A stretch of 64,000 nt of DNA from Pelagimonas sp017744045 (GCF_017744045.1 NZ_JAGHRD010000001.1); one strand, 5' to 3'; shown: positions 38,413 to 48,347, numbered from the stretch's first letter. Notes: generated by a model from the sequence alone, not told the origin. A program made the numbers and translations.

Positions 38413-39705
38413 ATGACAGGGAAACCCAAGGTTCTGCTGGTCGCGGATGAATGCAATCCGGAATGGCCCAGCCTGCCGATTGTCGGTTACAAATACGCGC
38501 TTGAGATTGCCAAACTGTGTGACGTCACATTGGCCACGCATGTGCGCAACCGAGAAAACATCGAAAAGGCCGCGCCGACGGGGCTTGAGATTGTCTATAT
38601 CGACAATGAATGGATCGCCTCGCCGATGTTCAAGCTCGCGCGCCTGATCCGGGGTGGTGAAGAGGTCGGCTGGTCCACCTCGATGATCTTCAACTACCTG
38701 CCTTATCTGGCCTTTGAACACGGCGTTTGGCGGCGGTTCAAATCGCAGCTCAAAGGGGGTGAATTTGACATCGTGCATCGCATCACGCCGATGTCGCCGA
38801 CTTTGCCCAGTTGGCTGGCGCATAAGGTGCCGCAACCATTTGTTATTGGTCCCTTGAACGGCAATCTCGACTGGCCCGCCGCCTTTGCCGCCGAGCAAGC
38901 GCGCGAAAAGGAAAAGCTGCGCCGCTTGCGGGATTTCTACAAATACCTGCCTTTTGCGCGCTCGACCTATGATGATGCCGCGGCTGTTCTCAGCGCGTTT
39001 TCCCACACCCGAGCGGATTTGCAGCGGGTTGAGGATGCGCGCATCGTTTCCTTCCCGGAGATCGGGTTTGATCCTGAGATTTTCCACGCCAAGGGGGCCA
39101 AGCCCGCCGGGCAGCGCAGCAGGGATGGCAAGATCCACTTTCTCTATGCCGGGCGGTTGGTGCCCTACAAATTGCCTGAATTGCCACTGCATGCCTTTGC
39201 CAAATCTGACCTGCTGAAACAACACCACCTGCACGTGGTTGGAGATGGGCCAGAGCGCGCACGGATGCAAATGGTGATCGACGCACATGATCTGGGCGAT
39301 TGTGTCACCATGCATGGTCGCAAGACCCAAGGCGAGGTCGCCGATATGATGCGCGAGGTTGACGCCTTTGTTTTCCCGTCGATCCGCGAATTGGGGGCCG
39401 GAGTTGTCATCGAAAGCATGGCTTGCGGCAATCACGTTCTGGTGTCGGATTACGGTGCCCCCGGCGATCTGGCCGGGCGAGGGCGGGGGGCCTGTGTGCC
39501 CATGGCGGATTTTGACGGGCTTGTTGCCGGTTTCCGCGCTGAAATGGAGTATTGCGTGACCGATCCTGCCGCCATGGAGGCAACAGCCGCGCGGGCGCAA
39601 GCCTATGCTGAACAGGGGTACCCCTGGGCGAAGAAAGGCGAAAAAACCATGGAGGTGTATCACGCGCTCTTGGATGGGTTGCCATTGGCGGGGTTGGGCT
39701 ATTGA
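38413..39705 (+). CDS. Glycosyltransferase family 4 protein
   Basis: A 430-residue GT-B enzyme. The donor-binding half is clear: FLYAGRLVPYKLPELPLHAFA, LHVVGDGPERARM, and FVFPSIRELGAGVVIESMAC with the E-x7-E pair. A distinct insert (about 150-210) is rich in charged helices. It probably adds one sugar to the lipid-linked repeat unit on the cytoplasmic side. It starts 11 bp after the ligase/polymerase gene and overlaps the GNAT gene by 4 bp. Confidence 0.88.
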   Translation: MTGKPKVLLVADECNPEWPSLPIVGYKYALEIAKLCDVTLATHVRNRENIEKAAPTGLEIVYIDNEWIASPMFKLARLIRGGEEVGWSTSMIFNYLPYLAFEHGVWRRFKSQLKGGEFDIVHRITPMSPTLPSWLAHKVPQPFVIGPLNGNLDWPAAFAAEQAREKEKLRRLRDFYKYLPFARSTYDDAAAVLSAFSHTRADLQRVEDARIVSFPEIGFDPEIFHAKGAKPAGQRSRDGKIHFLYAGRLVPYKLPELPLHAFAKSDLLKQHHLHVVGDGPERARMQMVIDAHDLGDCVTMHGRKTQGEVADMMREVDAFVFPSIRELGAGVVIESMACGNHVLVSDYGAPGDLAGRGRGACVPMADFDGLVAGFRAEMEYCVTDPAAMEATAARAQAYAEQGYPWAKKGEKTMEVYHALLDGLPLAGLGY

Positions 39706-40229
39706 GCATTCCGAGTTTTCACACCGAACGCCTGAAAGTCCGCCCTTGGGAGGCTGTCTTGGCCGATCCCAAAACACGGTCACGTTTTGGTCAAGCGGTC
39801 ATGGAGATGCTGACAGATCCGGTTTTGGAGCATTTGCCAGAGGCCATGCGACCCGGCGCAGGCCCTTCGGCGGCCGAGGAGTGGATCAAGGCGCGCGAGG
39901 GCAGCACCCCCATCGCGCTGGTTGAAAACCAAGAGGCGCTGGTCGGCTTGCTTTTCCTGTTTCATCCCAAGGATGCCCCCGCAGATACCCCGCTTCACCT
40001 TGGCTATGTCTTTGGCGAAGAGGCCTGGGGCAAGGGATTTGCCAGCGAGTTGGTTGCGGGGCTGATGAATGAACTCGACAAAGGACCGGAACAAATGTTG
40101 CAAGCCGGGGTTTCACCCGGCAATCCGGCCTCTGCCCGTGTTTTAGAGAAATCCGGGTTTCGCCTGAATGACGCTCTCAGCGATGAAACGATCCTGATTT
40201 TTAATCGAACCGTCGGCGCAACTTTTTAA
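39702..40229 (+). CDS. GNAT-family N-acetyltransferase (RimJ/RimL type)
   Basis: The 175-residue protein fits GNAT enzymes of the RimJ/RimL type: N-terminal FHTERLKVRPW, the acetyl-CoA region around GYVFGEEAWGKGFASELVAGL, and the end GVSPGNPASARVLEKSGFRL. In this cluster it may N-acetylate an amino sugar. The start is a TTG overlapping the previous stop; the next Met lies well inside the domain. Its stop overlaps the convergent hexapeptide acyltransferase gene by 4 bp. Confidence 0.8.
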   Translation: MSIPSFHTERLKVRPWEAVLADPKTRSRFGQAVMEMLTDPVLEHLPEAMRPGAGPSAAEEWIKAREGSTPIALVENQEALVGLLFLFHPKDAPADTPLHLGYVFGEEAWGKGFASELVAGLMNELDKGPEQMLQAGVSPGNPASARVLEKSGFRLNDALSDETILIFNRTVGATF

Positions 40230-40717
40230 CCCTCGGAAATCACCCGTGCCGGGATACCTGCGACGGTCGCCCCGGCAGGCACGTCTTTTGTAACCACCGC
40301 ATTTGCGCCAATCACCGCGTGATCCCCAACGCTCAAGGGGCCGATCAGCTTGGCCCCGGCCCCGACATCCACATGCCCGCCCAACGTCACAGGGCCGGCC
40401 AAAGTCACCTGATGAAAGATCATGCAATTTGGCCCGATCTTGCTGTCGGGGTGGATGATGATGCCCGTGGGGTGTGTCAGGCGCAGGCCACCGCCGAATT
40501 CCGTGTTCAGGTGCAACTCGGACTGGCAAATTGTGGACCAGAAGAGGTGATTGAGCACCCAGTATTTTGAAGCAATCTTACCCAACACGCCGCCCCGCGC
40601 CTGCGCCGCCTGATAGCGCCGCACCGCGCGGATCATCTTTTTCCCCGGCTCCCAGAACCGTTCGATCTTTTCACGTGACCAATCTGGTTCAGTGGCGGAA
40701 ATGTCTTTTTCCTGCAT
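40226..40717 (-). CDS. Left-handed beta-helix acetyltransferase (CysE/WcaB-like)
   Basis: A protein of 163 residues with hexapeptide repeats from about residue 75 (GLRLTHPTGIIIHPDSKIGPNCMIFHQVTL, quoted here only in part as LTHPTGIIIHPDSKIG) to the end (VTKDVPAGATVAGIPARVI). It is shorter than serine acetyltransferase, and its N-terminus lacks the CysE helical domain, so it resembles the polysaccharide O-acetyltransferases. It probably O-acetylates a sugar of the exopolysaccharide. It is convergent with the GNAT gene and 178 bp from the divergent acyltransferase-3 gene. Confidence 0.82.
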   Translation of the reverse strand: MQEKDISATEPDWSREKIERFWEPGKKMIRAVRRYQAAQARGGVLGKIASKYWVLNHLFWSTICQSELHLNTEFGGGLRLTHPTGIIIHPDSKIGPNCMIFHQVTLAGPVTLGGHVDVGAGAKLIGPLSVGDHAVIGANAVVTKDVPAGATVAGIPARVISEG

Positions 40718-40895
40718 TTTCTGGACCCTGCCCGTGAATTCGCCAAATTCCTGCCCCAGATTTGAGCCATCCTTGAGGATATGGCAACACTAACCCGTCA
40801 CCCTGCGCCCGAATCCCCGCCGCAAAGGGCAAGATCCCGGAGAATCCGGAAGGACTGTTGATGAGCACGAACTGTCACACGGGGAGAAACCCCAA

Positions 40896-42944
40896 ATGAC
40901 GCATGGCACCCATTCCCTCCCTTATCGCAGCGACATTGACGGGCTGCGTGCCTTTGCCGTTTTGTCAGTGGTCCTTTACCACTTTGGCCTGCCCCTGAAG
41001 GGCGGGTTTGTTGGTGTGGACGTGTTTTTCGTCATTTCCGGGTTTCTGATCGGTGGGCTGTTGTGGCGTGAATATGATTCCGCCGGCCGCATCTGGCTGA
41101 TGAATTTCTACGTGCGCCGTTTTCGTCGCCTCGCCCCGGCCTTTTTCGCCATGGTGCTGGTGACAGGGGCATTTGCCTGGGTCATTCTGCTGCCCTTTGA
41201 GTTCCGGGAGTTCGGAAAATCGGCGATTGCCGCCACGGTCTATTTGTCCAACGTGCTATTCTACCGGCAAGCGGGGTATTTTGATGCGGCGTCCGAGGAA
41301 AAACCGCTGTTGCATACATGGTCGCTGGCGGTTGAAGAGCAGTTTTACATCTTCCTACCGCTTTTGATCCTGCTTCTTGGTCGGTCGCGTCGGATGCTTC
41401 TGATCGCTTTGATCGGCTGCTGGATCTTATCGCTTGCTGCTTGCATCTTGATGACACCATCGCACCCAATGGCGGCGTTCTACCTGTTCCCATTCCGCGC
41501 TTGGGAGATGCTGACAGGCGTGTTACTGGCGATTTGGGGATATGAAACTGATCGTGATTGGCGTGGCTATGCGGTACTGAGCTGGCTTGGAGCCGCACTG
41601 TTGATGGCCTCGGTGCTGTTCATTCCAGCAGGGCCGTTATTTCCGGGTATCCTGGCCCTAGTCCCGGTAATTGGCACCGCGCTGTTGCTGGCCAATGGCA
41701 CCGGGCGTAATCAGATCAACAAGCTGTTGTGCCACCCAATTGCGGTGTTCTTTGGCCTGATTTCCTATTCGCTCTACCTGTGGCACTGGCCTGTCTACAC
41801 GCTCAGCACCTATTTACGCGGTCATCATGCCAACCTGGCAGAGTCCGCGCTTTGGATGGTTTTGTCGGTTGCTTTGGCCTGGCTGTCCTGGAAATTTGTC
41901 GAAACGCCTGTTCGTCAGGCGCGCCGGTTGCCAGGCGGTGTTGTTCTGGGCGGTATGGCAATTGCGTCTTTGGCCGTTCTCGCTGGCGCTGGCTGGATAT
42001 TTAGGTCCGACGGTGTGCCATCCCGGTTTGGTCCCAATGCCCAGCCCCACATCGCTGCGACAGGCGATTTCCTTCAGGATTTCAGCCGGTGTTACATCGC
42101 TGACACCCTGCCTTTGGATGGGTTAGAGGTCTGCCCAATCGGCCCCGATGGTCCGGCCAAAGTGTTGGTCTGGGGCGACAGCCATGTGCGTGCCTTCAAA
42201 GAAGGGTTGGACTTGGCCGCGCATGAGGCAGGCGTTCCGGGGCTGATCATTTGGCGGGCCGGTTGCCCACCGCTATTTGGGTTGCGCAAGGTAGAAAGCG
42301 CGGCCACCCCGGCGCAAAACACCGCATGTACGCAGGCCAACCTGCAAATCCGGCAAAGCTTTTCACGGCTCGACGCCTTGGACTCCATTCTGCTAATCGG
42401 GCGCTGGGCCTATTATGTGTCGGGCACTGGCACAGGGCTGGATGAACATAACACGATCGATATTTACCCAACCGAAGGGGCGGATCGTTTGGCCTTGTCG
42501 CAACCGCAATTGGTTTCGAATGCGGTACGAGAGACGGTCAGTGTTCTGCAAGAGCATTTTGATCAGATCCATGTGCTGCGCCAGCCTCCAGAGATCGCAG
42601 GTTACGACGCCCGTATTGCCGCGCGCGAGCAAGCGCATCTGGGCTTGCCCTTGGCCGCGACACATAAGACTGAATTCGAGATGTCGCGCGACGCTCTGAC
42701 GATGCGGGCTGCCATGGCAGATGCCCCTTGGACATCTCTGGTTGAGGCTGGGGAGATTAACTGGCTCGATCCCTGGTCGCGCTTTTGCAATGCGGATACA
42801 TGCAGCGCCTTGCATCAGGGTGTCGGGCAGTATTTTGACAATAACCACATCACCAATTCCGCAGCTTTGCGGGTGCGCGATCTCTTTGCGCCGATCTTTG
42901 ACTCGATCACGCGCCAATCCGCTTTGGTCCAAGGTGCGGATTGA
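40896..42944 (+). CDS. Acyltransferase-3 / SGNH fusion (OafA-like)
   Basis: The 682-residue protein has two parts. Residues ~10-360 carry about ten helices with the OafA motif YRSDIDGLRAFAVLSVVLYHFG and FVGVDVFFVISGFL. Residues ~400-680 form a periplasmic SGNH domain, with block I VWGDSHVRAF and the last block DNNHITNSAA supplying the catalytic acid and His. Such fusions O-acetylate lipopolysaccharide or exopolysaccharide sugars. It overlaps the GMC gene by one base (TGATG). Confidence 0.93.
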   Translation: MTHGTHSLPYRSDIDGLRAFAVLSVVLYHFGLPLKGGFVGVDVFFVISGFLIGGLLWREYDSAGRIWLMNFYVRRFRRLAPAFFAMVLVTGAFAWVILLPFEFREFGKSAIAATVYLSNVLFYRQAGYFDAASEEKPLLHTWSLAVEEQFYIFLPLLILLLGRSRRMLLIALIGCWILSLAACILMTPSHPMAAFYLFPFRAWEMLTGVLLAIWGYETDRDWRGYAVLSWLGAALLMASVLFIPAGPLFPGILALVPVIGTALLLANGTGRNQINKLLCHPIAVFFGLISYSLYLWHWPVYTLSTYLRGHHANLAESALWMVLSVALAWLSWKFVETPVRQARRLPGGVVLGGMAIASLAVLAGAGWIFRSDGVPSRFGPNAQPHIAATGDFLQDFSRCYIADTLPLDGLEVCPIGPDGPAKVLVWGDSHVRAFKEGLDLAAHEAGVPGLIIWRAGCPPLFGLRKVESAATPAQNTACTQANLQIRQSFSRLDALDSILLIGRWAYYVSGTGTGLDEHNTIDIYPTEGADRLALSQPQLVSNAVRETVSVLQEHFDQIHVLRQPPEIAGYDARIAAREQAHLGLPLAATHKTEFEMSRDALTMRAAMADAPWTSLVEAGEINWLDPWSRFCNADTCSALHQGVGQYFDNNHITNSAALRVRDLFAPIFDSITRQSALVQGAD

Positions 42945-44503
42945 TGCCAGACACGACCCCAGAGTGGGACGTTATCGTCATCGGAACCGGCATGGGCGGC
43001 GGAACCGTTGGGCGTGCCTTGGCTGAAGCCGGGCAAAAGGTGCTTTTTCTTGAGCAGGGGCAAGCCGGGTATCGCAGCGAAGTAAACGGGTTGTCCGAGA
43101 CATTTGTCCCCGAAGCTCGCCTGAAACGAGGGCTATGGCCCACCCCGTTATCCGTCACGTTGAATGGCAAAGAGCAATCCTTTTACGCACCGCTTGGGGC
43201 GGGGGTTGGCGGGTCGTCGGTATTCTACGCCGCGACGCTGGAACGACCAGAACGGCATGATTTGGATGACCTATCTGACAAGCCGCACCCGACCGGTGGC
43301 TGGCCCGCAGGGTTTGATGATATGGCCCCCTGGTTTGCCCGGGCTGCGGAGATGTTTCAGGTCTACGGCTCGCCTGATGATCTTTCGGCTGAGATACCGA
43401 TTCCACTGCGCGATCCGCCGCAGCTTAACCCTGTGGAGGACTCGCTGTTTCAAAGCCTACGGGCAGCGGGTCTGCACCCTTATCATGCGCATACAGGTCT
43501 GAAACGGGTTGCCGATTGTCAGACCTGTCTGGGCGTGAAATGCCCGAAAACCTGCAAGATGGATGGTCGATCCGCTGGGGTTGAACCTGCCTTGGCAACT
43601 GGCATGGCCAAGCTGATCACAGGGGCGCAGGTCACCCGATTGCATGAGGCTGAGGGGCGGGTCACAGCCGCAGAATGCCTGATCAATGGCGAAACCCAAA
43701 CCTTTCACGCGAAACGCTTTGTTCTGGCAGGTGGCGCGCTGGGCTCGCCGCGCCTACTTTTGGCCTCGGCCAACGCGGCGTTTCCGAACGGGTTGGCCAA
43801 CCGATCCGGCCAGGTTGGGCGCAATCTGATGTTCCACCTGAACGAGATGTTTGCCCTATGGCCCAAGCGCGGCACGCCGGGCGGCGACGCGACCAAGGCA
43901 ATTTCCATGCGCGACCTCTATTTCCAAAACAGCACGCGGTTTGGCACCATCCAGGCTATGGGCATTCGCGCCTCTTATGGCGAGATCGTGCATTACCTGA
44001 ACCTCATGCTGGCCCGGTCACGATTTGCCAAAATCCCGGGATTGTCGCAGTTCACCCGCATTCCGGCGGCCATCGCGCATAAGCTGTTTGGTCAGGCGCA
44101 AATCTTTGTCGGTTTGATGGAGGATTTGCCCTATCCTGAAAACCGCGTTCTCTATGATCCGCAAAACCCGGACAAACTGGCCATCAACTATGATTTTCAC
44201 CCCGAGCTTTTGCAGCGCAGGCGCAGCTTTCGCAAAGCGATTTGGCGAGCCATGAGCGGCCATCGCCGGGCGTTTTTAGGCTTTGCGCCCGAGCTGAATT
44301 ACGGCCACCCCTGTGGGACGTTGCGGTTTGGCGATGATCCTGCGACGTCGGTTTTGAACGCCGATTGCCGCGCGCATGATCTGCAAAACCTGTGGGTCGC
44401 CGATGCCAGCTTCATGCCGACCTCGATGGGTGTGAACCCAAGCCTAACCATCGCCGCCAATGCCCTGCGAGTTGCGGATGCCATTAAAAAGGAAAGCGCA
44501 TGA
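42944..44503 (+). CDS. GMC-family FAD oxidoreductase
   Basis: The 519-residue protein has the FAD-binding start DVIVIGTGMGGGTVGRALAEAG, a second FAD region GAGVGGSSVFYAATL, and the C-terminal GMC domain with the catalytic His in GHPCGTLRF and SMGVNPSLTIAANALR. A group of cysteines (CQTCLGVKCPKTCK) lies about residues 187-200; it is unusual for GMC enzymes and may bind metal. It would oxidise an alcohol, perhaps a sugar. It overlaps the next SDR gene by 4 bp, suggesting a coupled oxidation/reduction pair. An ATG at 42944 is chosen over the TTG one codon earlier. Confidence 0.87.
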   Translation: MPDTTPEWDVIVIGTGMGGGTVGRALAEAGQKVLFLEQGQAGYRSEVNGLSETFVPEARLKRGLWPTPLSVTLNGKEQSFYAPLGAGVGGSSVFYAATLERPERHDLDDLSDKPHPTGGWPAGFDDMAPWFARAAEMFQVYGSPDDLSAEIPIPLRDPPQLNPVEDSLFQSLRAAGLHPYHAHTGLKRVADCQTCLGVKCPKTCKMDGRSAGVEPALATGMAKLITGAQVTRLHEAEGRVTAAECLINGETQTFHAKRFVLAGGALGSPRLLLASANAAFPNGLANRSGQVGRNLMFHLNEMFALWPKRGTPGGDATKAISMRDLYFQNSTRFGTIQAMGIRASYGEIVHYLNLMLARSRFAKIPGLSQFTRIPAAIAHKLFGQAQIFVGLMEDLPYPENRVLYDPQNPDKLAINYDFHPELLQRRRSFRKAIWRAMSGHRRAFLGFAPELNYGHPCGTLRFGDDPATSVLNADCRAHDLQNLWVADASFMPTSMGVNPSLTIAANALRVADAIKKESA

Positions 44504-45264
44504 GTTTTCTGACCCCAAAAGACGGGTTTGCGATTGTCACCGGCGCTGGCTCTGGCCTTGGGCGGGCCTTGGCGCGCGAGCTGGTTGAGGCTGGTTTCAC
44601 AGTCGCCGGAACCGGGCGCCGGGTTGATGCGTTGCAAGAGACACGCACCTTGTTGGGTGACAGGTTCCTTCCTTGCCGGATGGATGTGTCGGATGCTCAG
44701 GCTGTTGCGCAAGGCGTTGACCAATTGGTAGCCGAGCACGGACCGCTTGCCATCCTGATCAACAATGCCGCCGTTTACCCGCGCCGCGATTTTCTGGATG
44801 AAACACCAGAAAGCTTTGCGCAGACCATGCAGATCAATTTGGGTGGCGTCGCGAATTGCAGCCATGCCGCCCTGCGCCACATGGCCCCAACCGGGCGCGG
44901 ACGTATCCTGAATGTTGCTACCTTTGCCGACATTGCGCCCTTGCCCTGTAGTTCGGCCTATTCCGTGTCCAAAGGGGCGGCACGCATTCTCACGCGGGCT
45001 TTGATTGCTGATTTTGGAGATCGTTTGCCGGGCATTGTCATCAGCGATTGGATGCCTGGGATGTTGCAGACCGAGATGGGTATTCCTGACGGCATCCCCC
45101 CGGAGCAATCGGCGAAATGGGGGGCAAAACTAGCGCAGATGTGCGACCCGGATCTGACCGGAACGGTTTTCGAAATGGACCGAGAGGTTTTGCCGCCGCG
45201 TGGGATCAAAGGTAAAATCAAGGATGCCATGCTGTTGCGGCGGACCAAGCCGCGTCAGCTTTGA
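44500..45264 (+). CDS. Short-chain dehydrogenase/reductase
   Basis: A 254-residue classical SDR: NAD(P) motif VTGAGSGLGRALARE, NNAAVYPR, and the active-site pattern Ser (NVATFADIAP region) with Y-x3-K as YSVSKGAA. It probably acts with the adjacent GMC oxidoreductase on a sugar or lipid intermediate, for example by an oxidation-reduction epimerisation; this is inference from gene order. The last 10 bp overlap the end of the convergent WecG-type gene. Confidence 0.88.
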   Translation: MSFLTPKDGFAIVTGAGSGLGRALARELVEAGFTVAGTGRRVDALQETRTLLGDRFLPCRMDVSDAQAVAQGVDQLVAEHGPLAILINNAAVYPRRDFLDETPESFAQTMQINLGGVANCSHAALRHMAPTGRGRILNVATFADIAPLPCSSAYSVSKGAARILTRALIADFGDRLPGIVISDWMPGMLQTEMGIPDGIPPEQSAKWGAKLAQMCDPDLTGTVFEMDREVLPPRGIKGKIKDAMLLRRTKPRQL

Positions 45265-46022
45265 TCTTGGCCCCGAAACCGCAACCAAAGCGCGCGGATC
45301 AAGTGACCCGGTAGGATCAACATGCATTTCAGGTAACGCAGGGCCAACCGTTTGGGGTTGGACAGCATGCGCCATAGCCATTCGATCTGCAATTTGCGCG
45401 CCCATTGCGGGGCGCGTTTCTGTGTGCCCGCAAAGAAATCCAGCCCAGCCCCGATGGAGACAAAGCCGACCTCCGGAGTTTTCCTGCGACCAAGCGCGGC
45501 GAATTCCTCTTGGCGGGGGGCTCCCATGGCGACAAAGCACATACGGGCCCCGGAATCGGCGACCTTGGCCAGAATCTCTTCGGCCTCAGCCCCTTTGGGG
45601 TCAAACCCCATGGGCGGAGCAATGCAGCAGACAATTTCGATGTCGCGCACTTCGCGTTCGAGATAGGCAGTGGCGGCGGTCAGCACCGGTTCGGTCGAGC
45701 CTACCAGCGCAACGCCAACCCCCTGTTTGGCGGCCAGCCTGGCCAGCGGTAAAATGGCTTCGGACCCAGGGATGAGCGAAACAGGACGGCCCGCCAAATG
45801 CGACAGCCACACGATCGGGTTGCCATCTGCACAGACAAAATCCTGCGCGGCATAGGCCGCCTGAAATTCGTTCGAGTCAGCCAGTTTCACCAGATGGTCA
45901 AGGTTGATCGTCGCCAGAGCAAACCCCTTGCGCTGTGCCAGACGCTCGGTCACCCGCGCCTCTAGAACGGCCCAATTGGGCACGTTCACATCAATATCCC
46001 GACCGTTGAATTCAAATTGCAT
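45255..46022 (-). CDS. WecG/TagA/CpsF-family glycosyltransferase
   Basis: This 255-residue GT26 enzyme has the family signatures CADGNPIVW, GAPRQEEF and GAGLDFFAGTQKRAPQW...EWLWR. GT26 enzymes add N-acetylmannosamine or its uronate as an early step in enterobacterial common antigen, teichoic acid and exopolysaccharide synthesis. The minus-strand orientation breaks the plus-strand run. The ATG at 46022 is preferred to the GTG three codons earlier. Confidence 0.92.
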   Translation of the reverse strand: MQFEFNGRDIDVNVPNWAVLEARVTERLAQRKGFALATINLDHLVKLADSNEFQAAYAAQDFVCADGNPIVWLSHLAGRPVSLIPGSEAILPLARLAAKQGVGVALVGSTEPVLTAATAYLEREVRDIEIVCCIAPPMGFDPKGAEAEEILAKVADSGARMCFVAMGAPRQEEFAALGRRKTPEVGFVSIGAGLDFFAGTQKRAPQWARKLQIEWLWRMLSNPKRLALRYLKCMLILPGHLIRALWLRFRGQDQS

Positions 46023-46263
46023 GGCAGCCACTTTCCGATGAGGCAGAGATAACCTGCTTTGCCGTCATGAAAAGTGCTAAATCAGCAACATGGCGATGAA
46101 ATTATGTCCATGTGATGCCGCACCGCCGCATTTCTCGGACTTGGCCCGCTTATGCCGAATTCTGGCCATGTTTCTTTGATTATGTCACACAGGAAAGAAA
46201 GGTGGGGATCAAACGCGTGTTGACCGGTATGTGCCGAAATATCCCGCTAAGTGGGGTGTGTTC

Positions 46264-47388
46264 ATGACCAATCAGGTGTGCCTGTTGGGCTGCGGCTTTG
46301 TGGCGGATCTTTACATGCGGTCTTTGCAAGTCATGCCGGGGATCGAGGTTGCTGGTGTTTACGACCTAAACTCAGACCGTCTCAAAACATTTTGTGAGTT
46401 CTGGAAAGTACCGGCCAAAGCGTCATTTGACGCGTTGCTGGCAGATGCGCCCGATGCGATCATTTTGAACCTGACCAACCCCTCGGCGCATTTTGAAACC
46501 ACCAAAGCCTGTCTTGACGTCGGGCGGCATGTTTATTCCGAAAAGCCTCTGGCGATGACAGTTGAGGATGCCCAAACCCTGTACGACTTGGCGCAAGCCA
46601 AAGAGCTGATGCTGGCCTCGGCTCCGTGTTCGTCTTTGGGCGAAGCGGCGCAGACCTTAGGCCATGCTTTGCGCAATAATATCGCTGGAACGCCACGTGC
46701 GATTTATGCCGAGCTTGATGATGGGTTCATCCCGCAGGCGGCCTATAAAAAATGGCTGTCGGAATCCGGAGCTCCTTGGCCCCATGAAGATGAGTTTCGT
46801 GTCGGCTGCACGCTGGAACACGCCGGCTATTACCTTGGTTGGCTTTTATCATGGTTTGGACCAGTGCGCACCGTCGTGGCGGCCAGCGCCGAAACCATCC
46901 CGAACAAAGAGGGCGCAGGGCCCTTTGCGCCGGACCTGTCTGTCGCGACTTTGTTCTTTGAAAACGGGCCGGTGACACGGCTGACCTGTTCGATCACCGC
47001 CCCGCATGATCATTCCATCCGCATCGTTGGTGACAAGGGCGTCTTGGCCTGCAAGGCGGCTTGGGACAATGCGGCCAAGGTCACCTATGCCAAGCGGATG
47101 ACCATTCGCCGTCGCCTGTTGGAAAACCCTTTTCCGCGTCGTCTCAAATTGACCCAGCCCACCCATCCAAAGGTCGCGCGCTGGGGCGCGGCGGCGATGA
47201 ATTTCATGCTTGGCCCGGCTGAGATGTTTGATGCATTGGCCGCTGACCGTCCCTGCCGCCTGTCAAACGAATTTGCCCTGCACATGACCGAAGTCACGCT
47301 GGCTATTCAGAACGCGGGCGAACACAGCGGTGCGCAGAAAATGACAACAACCTGCCAAGCGATGGAGCCGATGACATGGGCGCAGTGA
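46264..47388 (+). CDS. Gfo/Idh/MocA-family oxidoreductase
   Basis: A sugar dehydrogenase-like protein of 374 residues. It has an N-terminal Rossmann domain (VCLLGCGFVADLYMRSL, with EKPLA about residue 95) and a C-terminal alpha/beta dimer domain with CTLEHAGYYLGWL as the likely His region. Family members oxidise or reduce sugar nucleotides. It overlaps the following epimerase gene by 13 bp. The two together mirror the domain order of the fused protein at 50558, suggesting related reactions on different sugars. The start at 46264 follows a GTGGGG site; an 11-residue upstream extension is unlikely. Confidence 0.87.
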   Translation: MTNQVCLLGCGFVADLYMRSLQVMPGIEVAGVYDLNSDRLKTFCEFWKVPAKASFDALLADAPDAIILNLTNPSAHFETTKACLDVGRHVYSEKPLAMTVEDAQTLYDLAQAKELMLASAPCSSLGEAAQTLGHALRNNIAGTPRAIYAELDDGFIPQAAYKKWLSESGAPWPHEDEFRVGCTLEHAGYYLGWLLSWFGPVRTVVAASAETIPNKEGAGPFAPDLSVATLFFENGPVTRLTCSITAPHDHSIRIVGDKGVLACKAAWDNAAKVTYAKRMTIRRRLLENPFPRRLKLTQPTHPKVARWGAAAMNFMLGPAEMFDALAADRPCRLSNEFALHMTEVTLAIQNAGEHSGAQKMTTTCQAMEPMTWAQ

Positions 47389-48347
47389 AACGCATCCTGA
47401 TCACCGGAGCCAACGGTTTCGTTGGCCGTGCCGCCGTGAGAGAGGCGCGCGCGCAAGGGCTGGACGTGATTGCCCTTTATCGGCGTAACCCGCTGCCAGA
47501 ATGGGCCGATGATCCGGCAATCTTTTCGCAACAGGCGGATCTATCCGATCTCGAAAGCGCCTATCTCTTGCGTGACATCACTCAGGATGCGCAGGCAGTG
47601 ATCCATGCCGCTGCCCATCTGGGGGATGATCCCGCCCGCCATGCCGAGGATACCTTGCGCGCCACAAAAACCGTTTTGACAACGCTGAACGGGACTGAAG
47701 CGACCTTGGTTCTGGTCAGTTCGATTGCGGTCTATGACACCATGGCACTGCAACCCGGCGATCAGGTGACCGAGACGTCGCCGCTCGAAAACCCTGACAA
47801 GGCGCGCGATGCTTATGCCGAGGCGAAACTGCGCCAGGAAGAGTTGTGCACTGAATCCGGCCACCCCCTGTGGATCATGCGACCGGGGGCGGTTTATGGG
47901 CCGTCGCGCAGCTGGCACGCTTTGCTTGGCTTCTGGGCGTCCAAATTCCACGTTCAGATCAATTCTGAGGGGCAGTTGCCTTTGGTGCATGTGGACCATC
48001 TGGCCAAATCCTTGGTCGCGGCAGCTTTGGCGGAACCGCCGGGCATTTTGGCCCTGAATGTGGTGGATGATGATCTGCCCACCCGCGCGCGTTTCCTGGC
48101 CGCGCATCGCAAGCTGTTTGGCTGGCCAAAGCTGACTGTGCCGATCCGATTTGGGTTGTGGCTGTCTTTGGCCCGGCTCATGTCACGCTGGCAAGATCGT
48201 CTGCCGGGTTTGCTGCGTGAACCTGTTTTGCGCGCCCGAGTGATGCCGCTGGGTTATCCCAATGTGGCGTTGCGATCAGCCCTTGGTGGTGCGGATGAGG
48301 CGTCATTCGAAGTCATGTTGGCCAAATGCAAGGAGGGTGAGGCATGA
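47376..48347 (+). CDS. NAD-dependent epimerase/dehydratase (extended SDR)
   Basis: The 323-residue protein has the nucleotide-binding motif ITGANGFVGRAAVREA, a conserved VLVSSIAVYD strand, and the catalytic Y-x3-K as YAEAKLRQEE, followed by RPGAVYGPS. It should act on a nucleotide-sugar in the cytoplasm. It sits in the tightly coupled run Gfo-epimerase-GT4-GT2-fusion, with each junction overlapping except the last, so one transcript is likely. Confidence 0.88.
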   Translation: MGAVKRILITGANGFVGRAAVREARAQGLDVIALYRRNPLPEWADDPAIFSQQADLSDLESAYLLRDITQDAQAVIHAAAHLGDDPARHAEDTLRATKTVLTTLNGTEATLVLVSSIAVYDTMALQPGDQVTETSPLENPDKARDAYAEAKLRQEELCTESGHPLWIMRPGAVYGPSRSWHALLGFWASKFHVQINSEGQLPLVHVDHLAKSLVAAALAEPPGILALNVVDDDLPTRARFLAAHRKLFGWPKLTVPIRFGLWLSLARLMSRWQDRLPGLLREPVLRARVMPLGYPNVALRSALGGADEASFEVMLAKCKEGEA

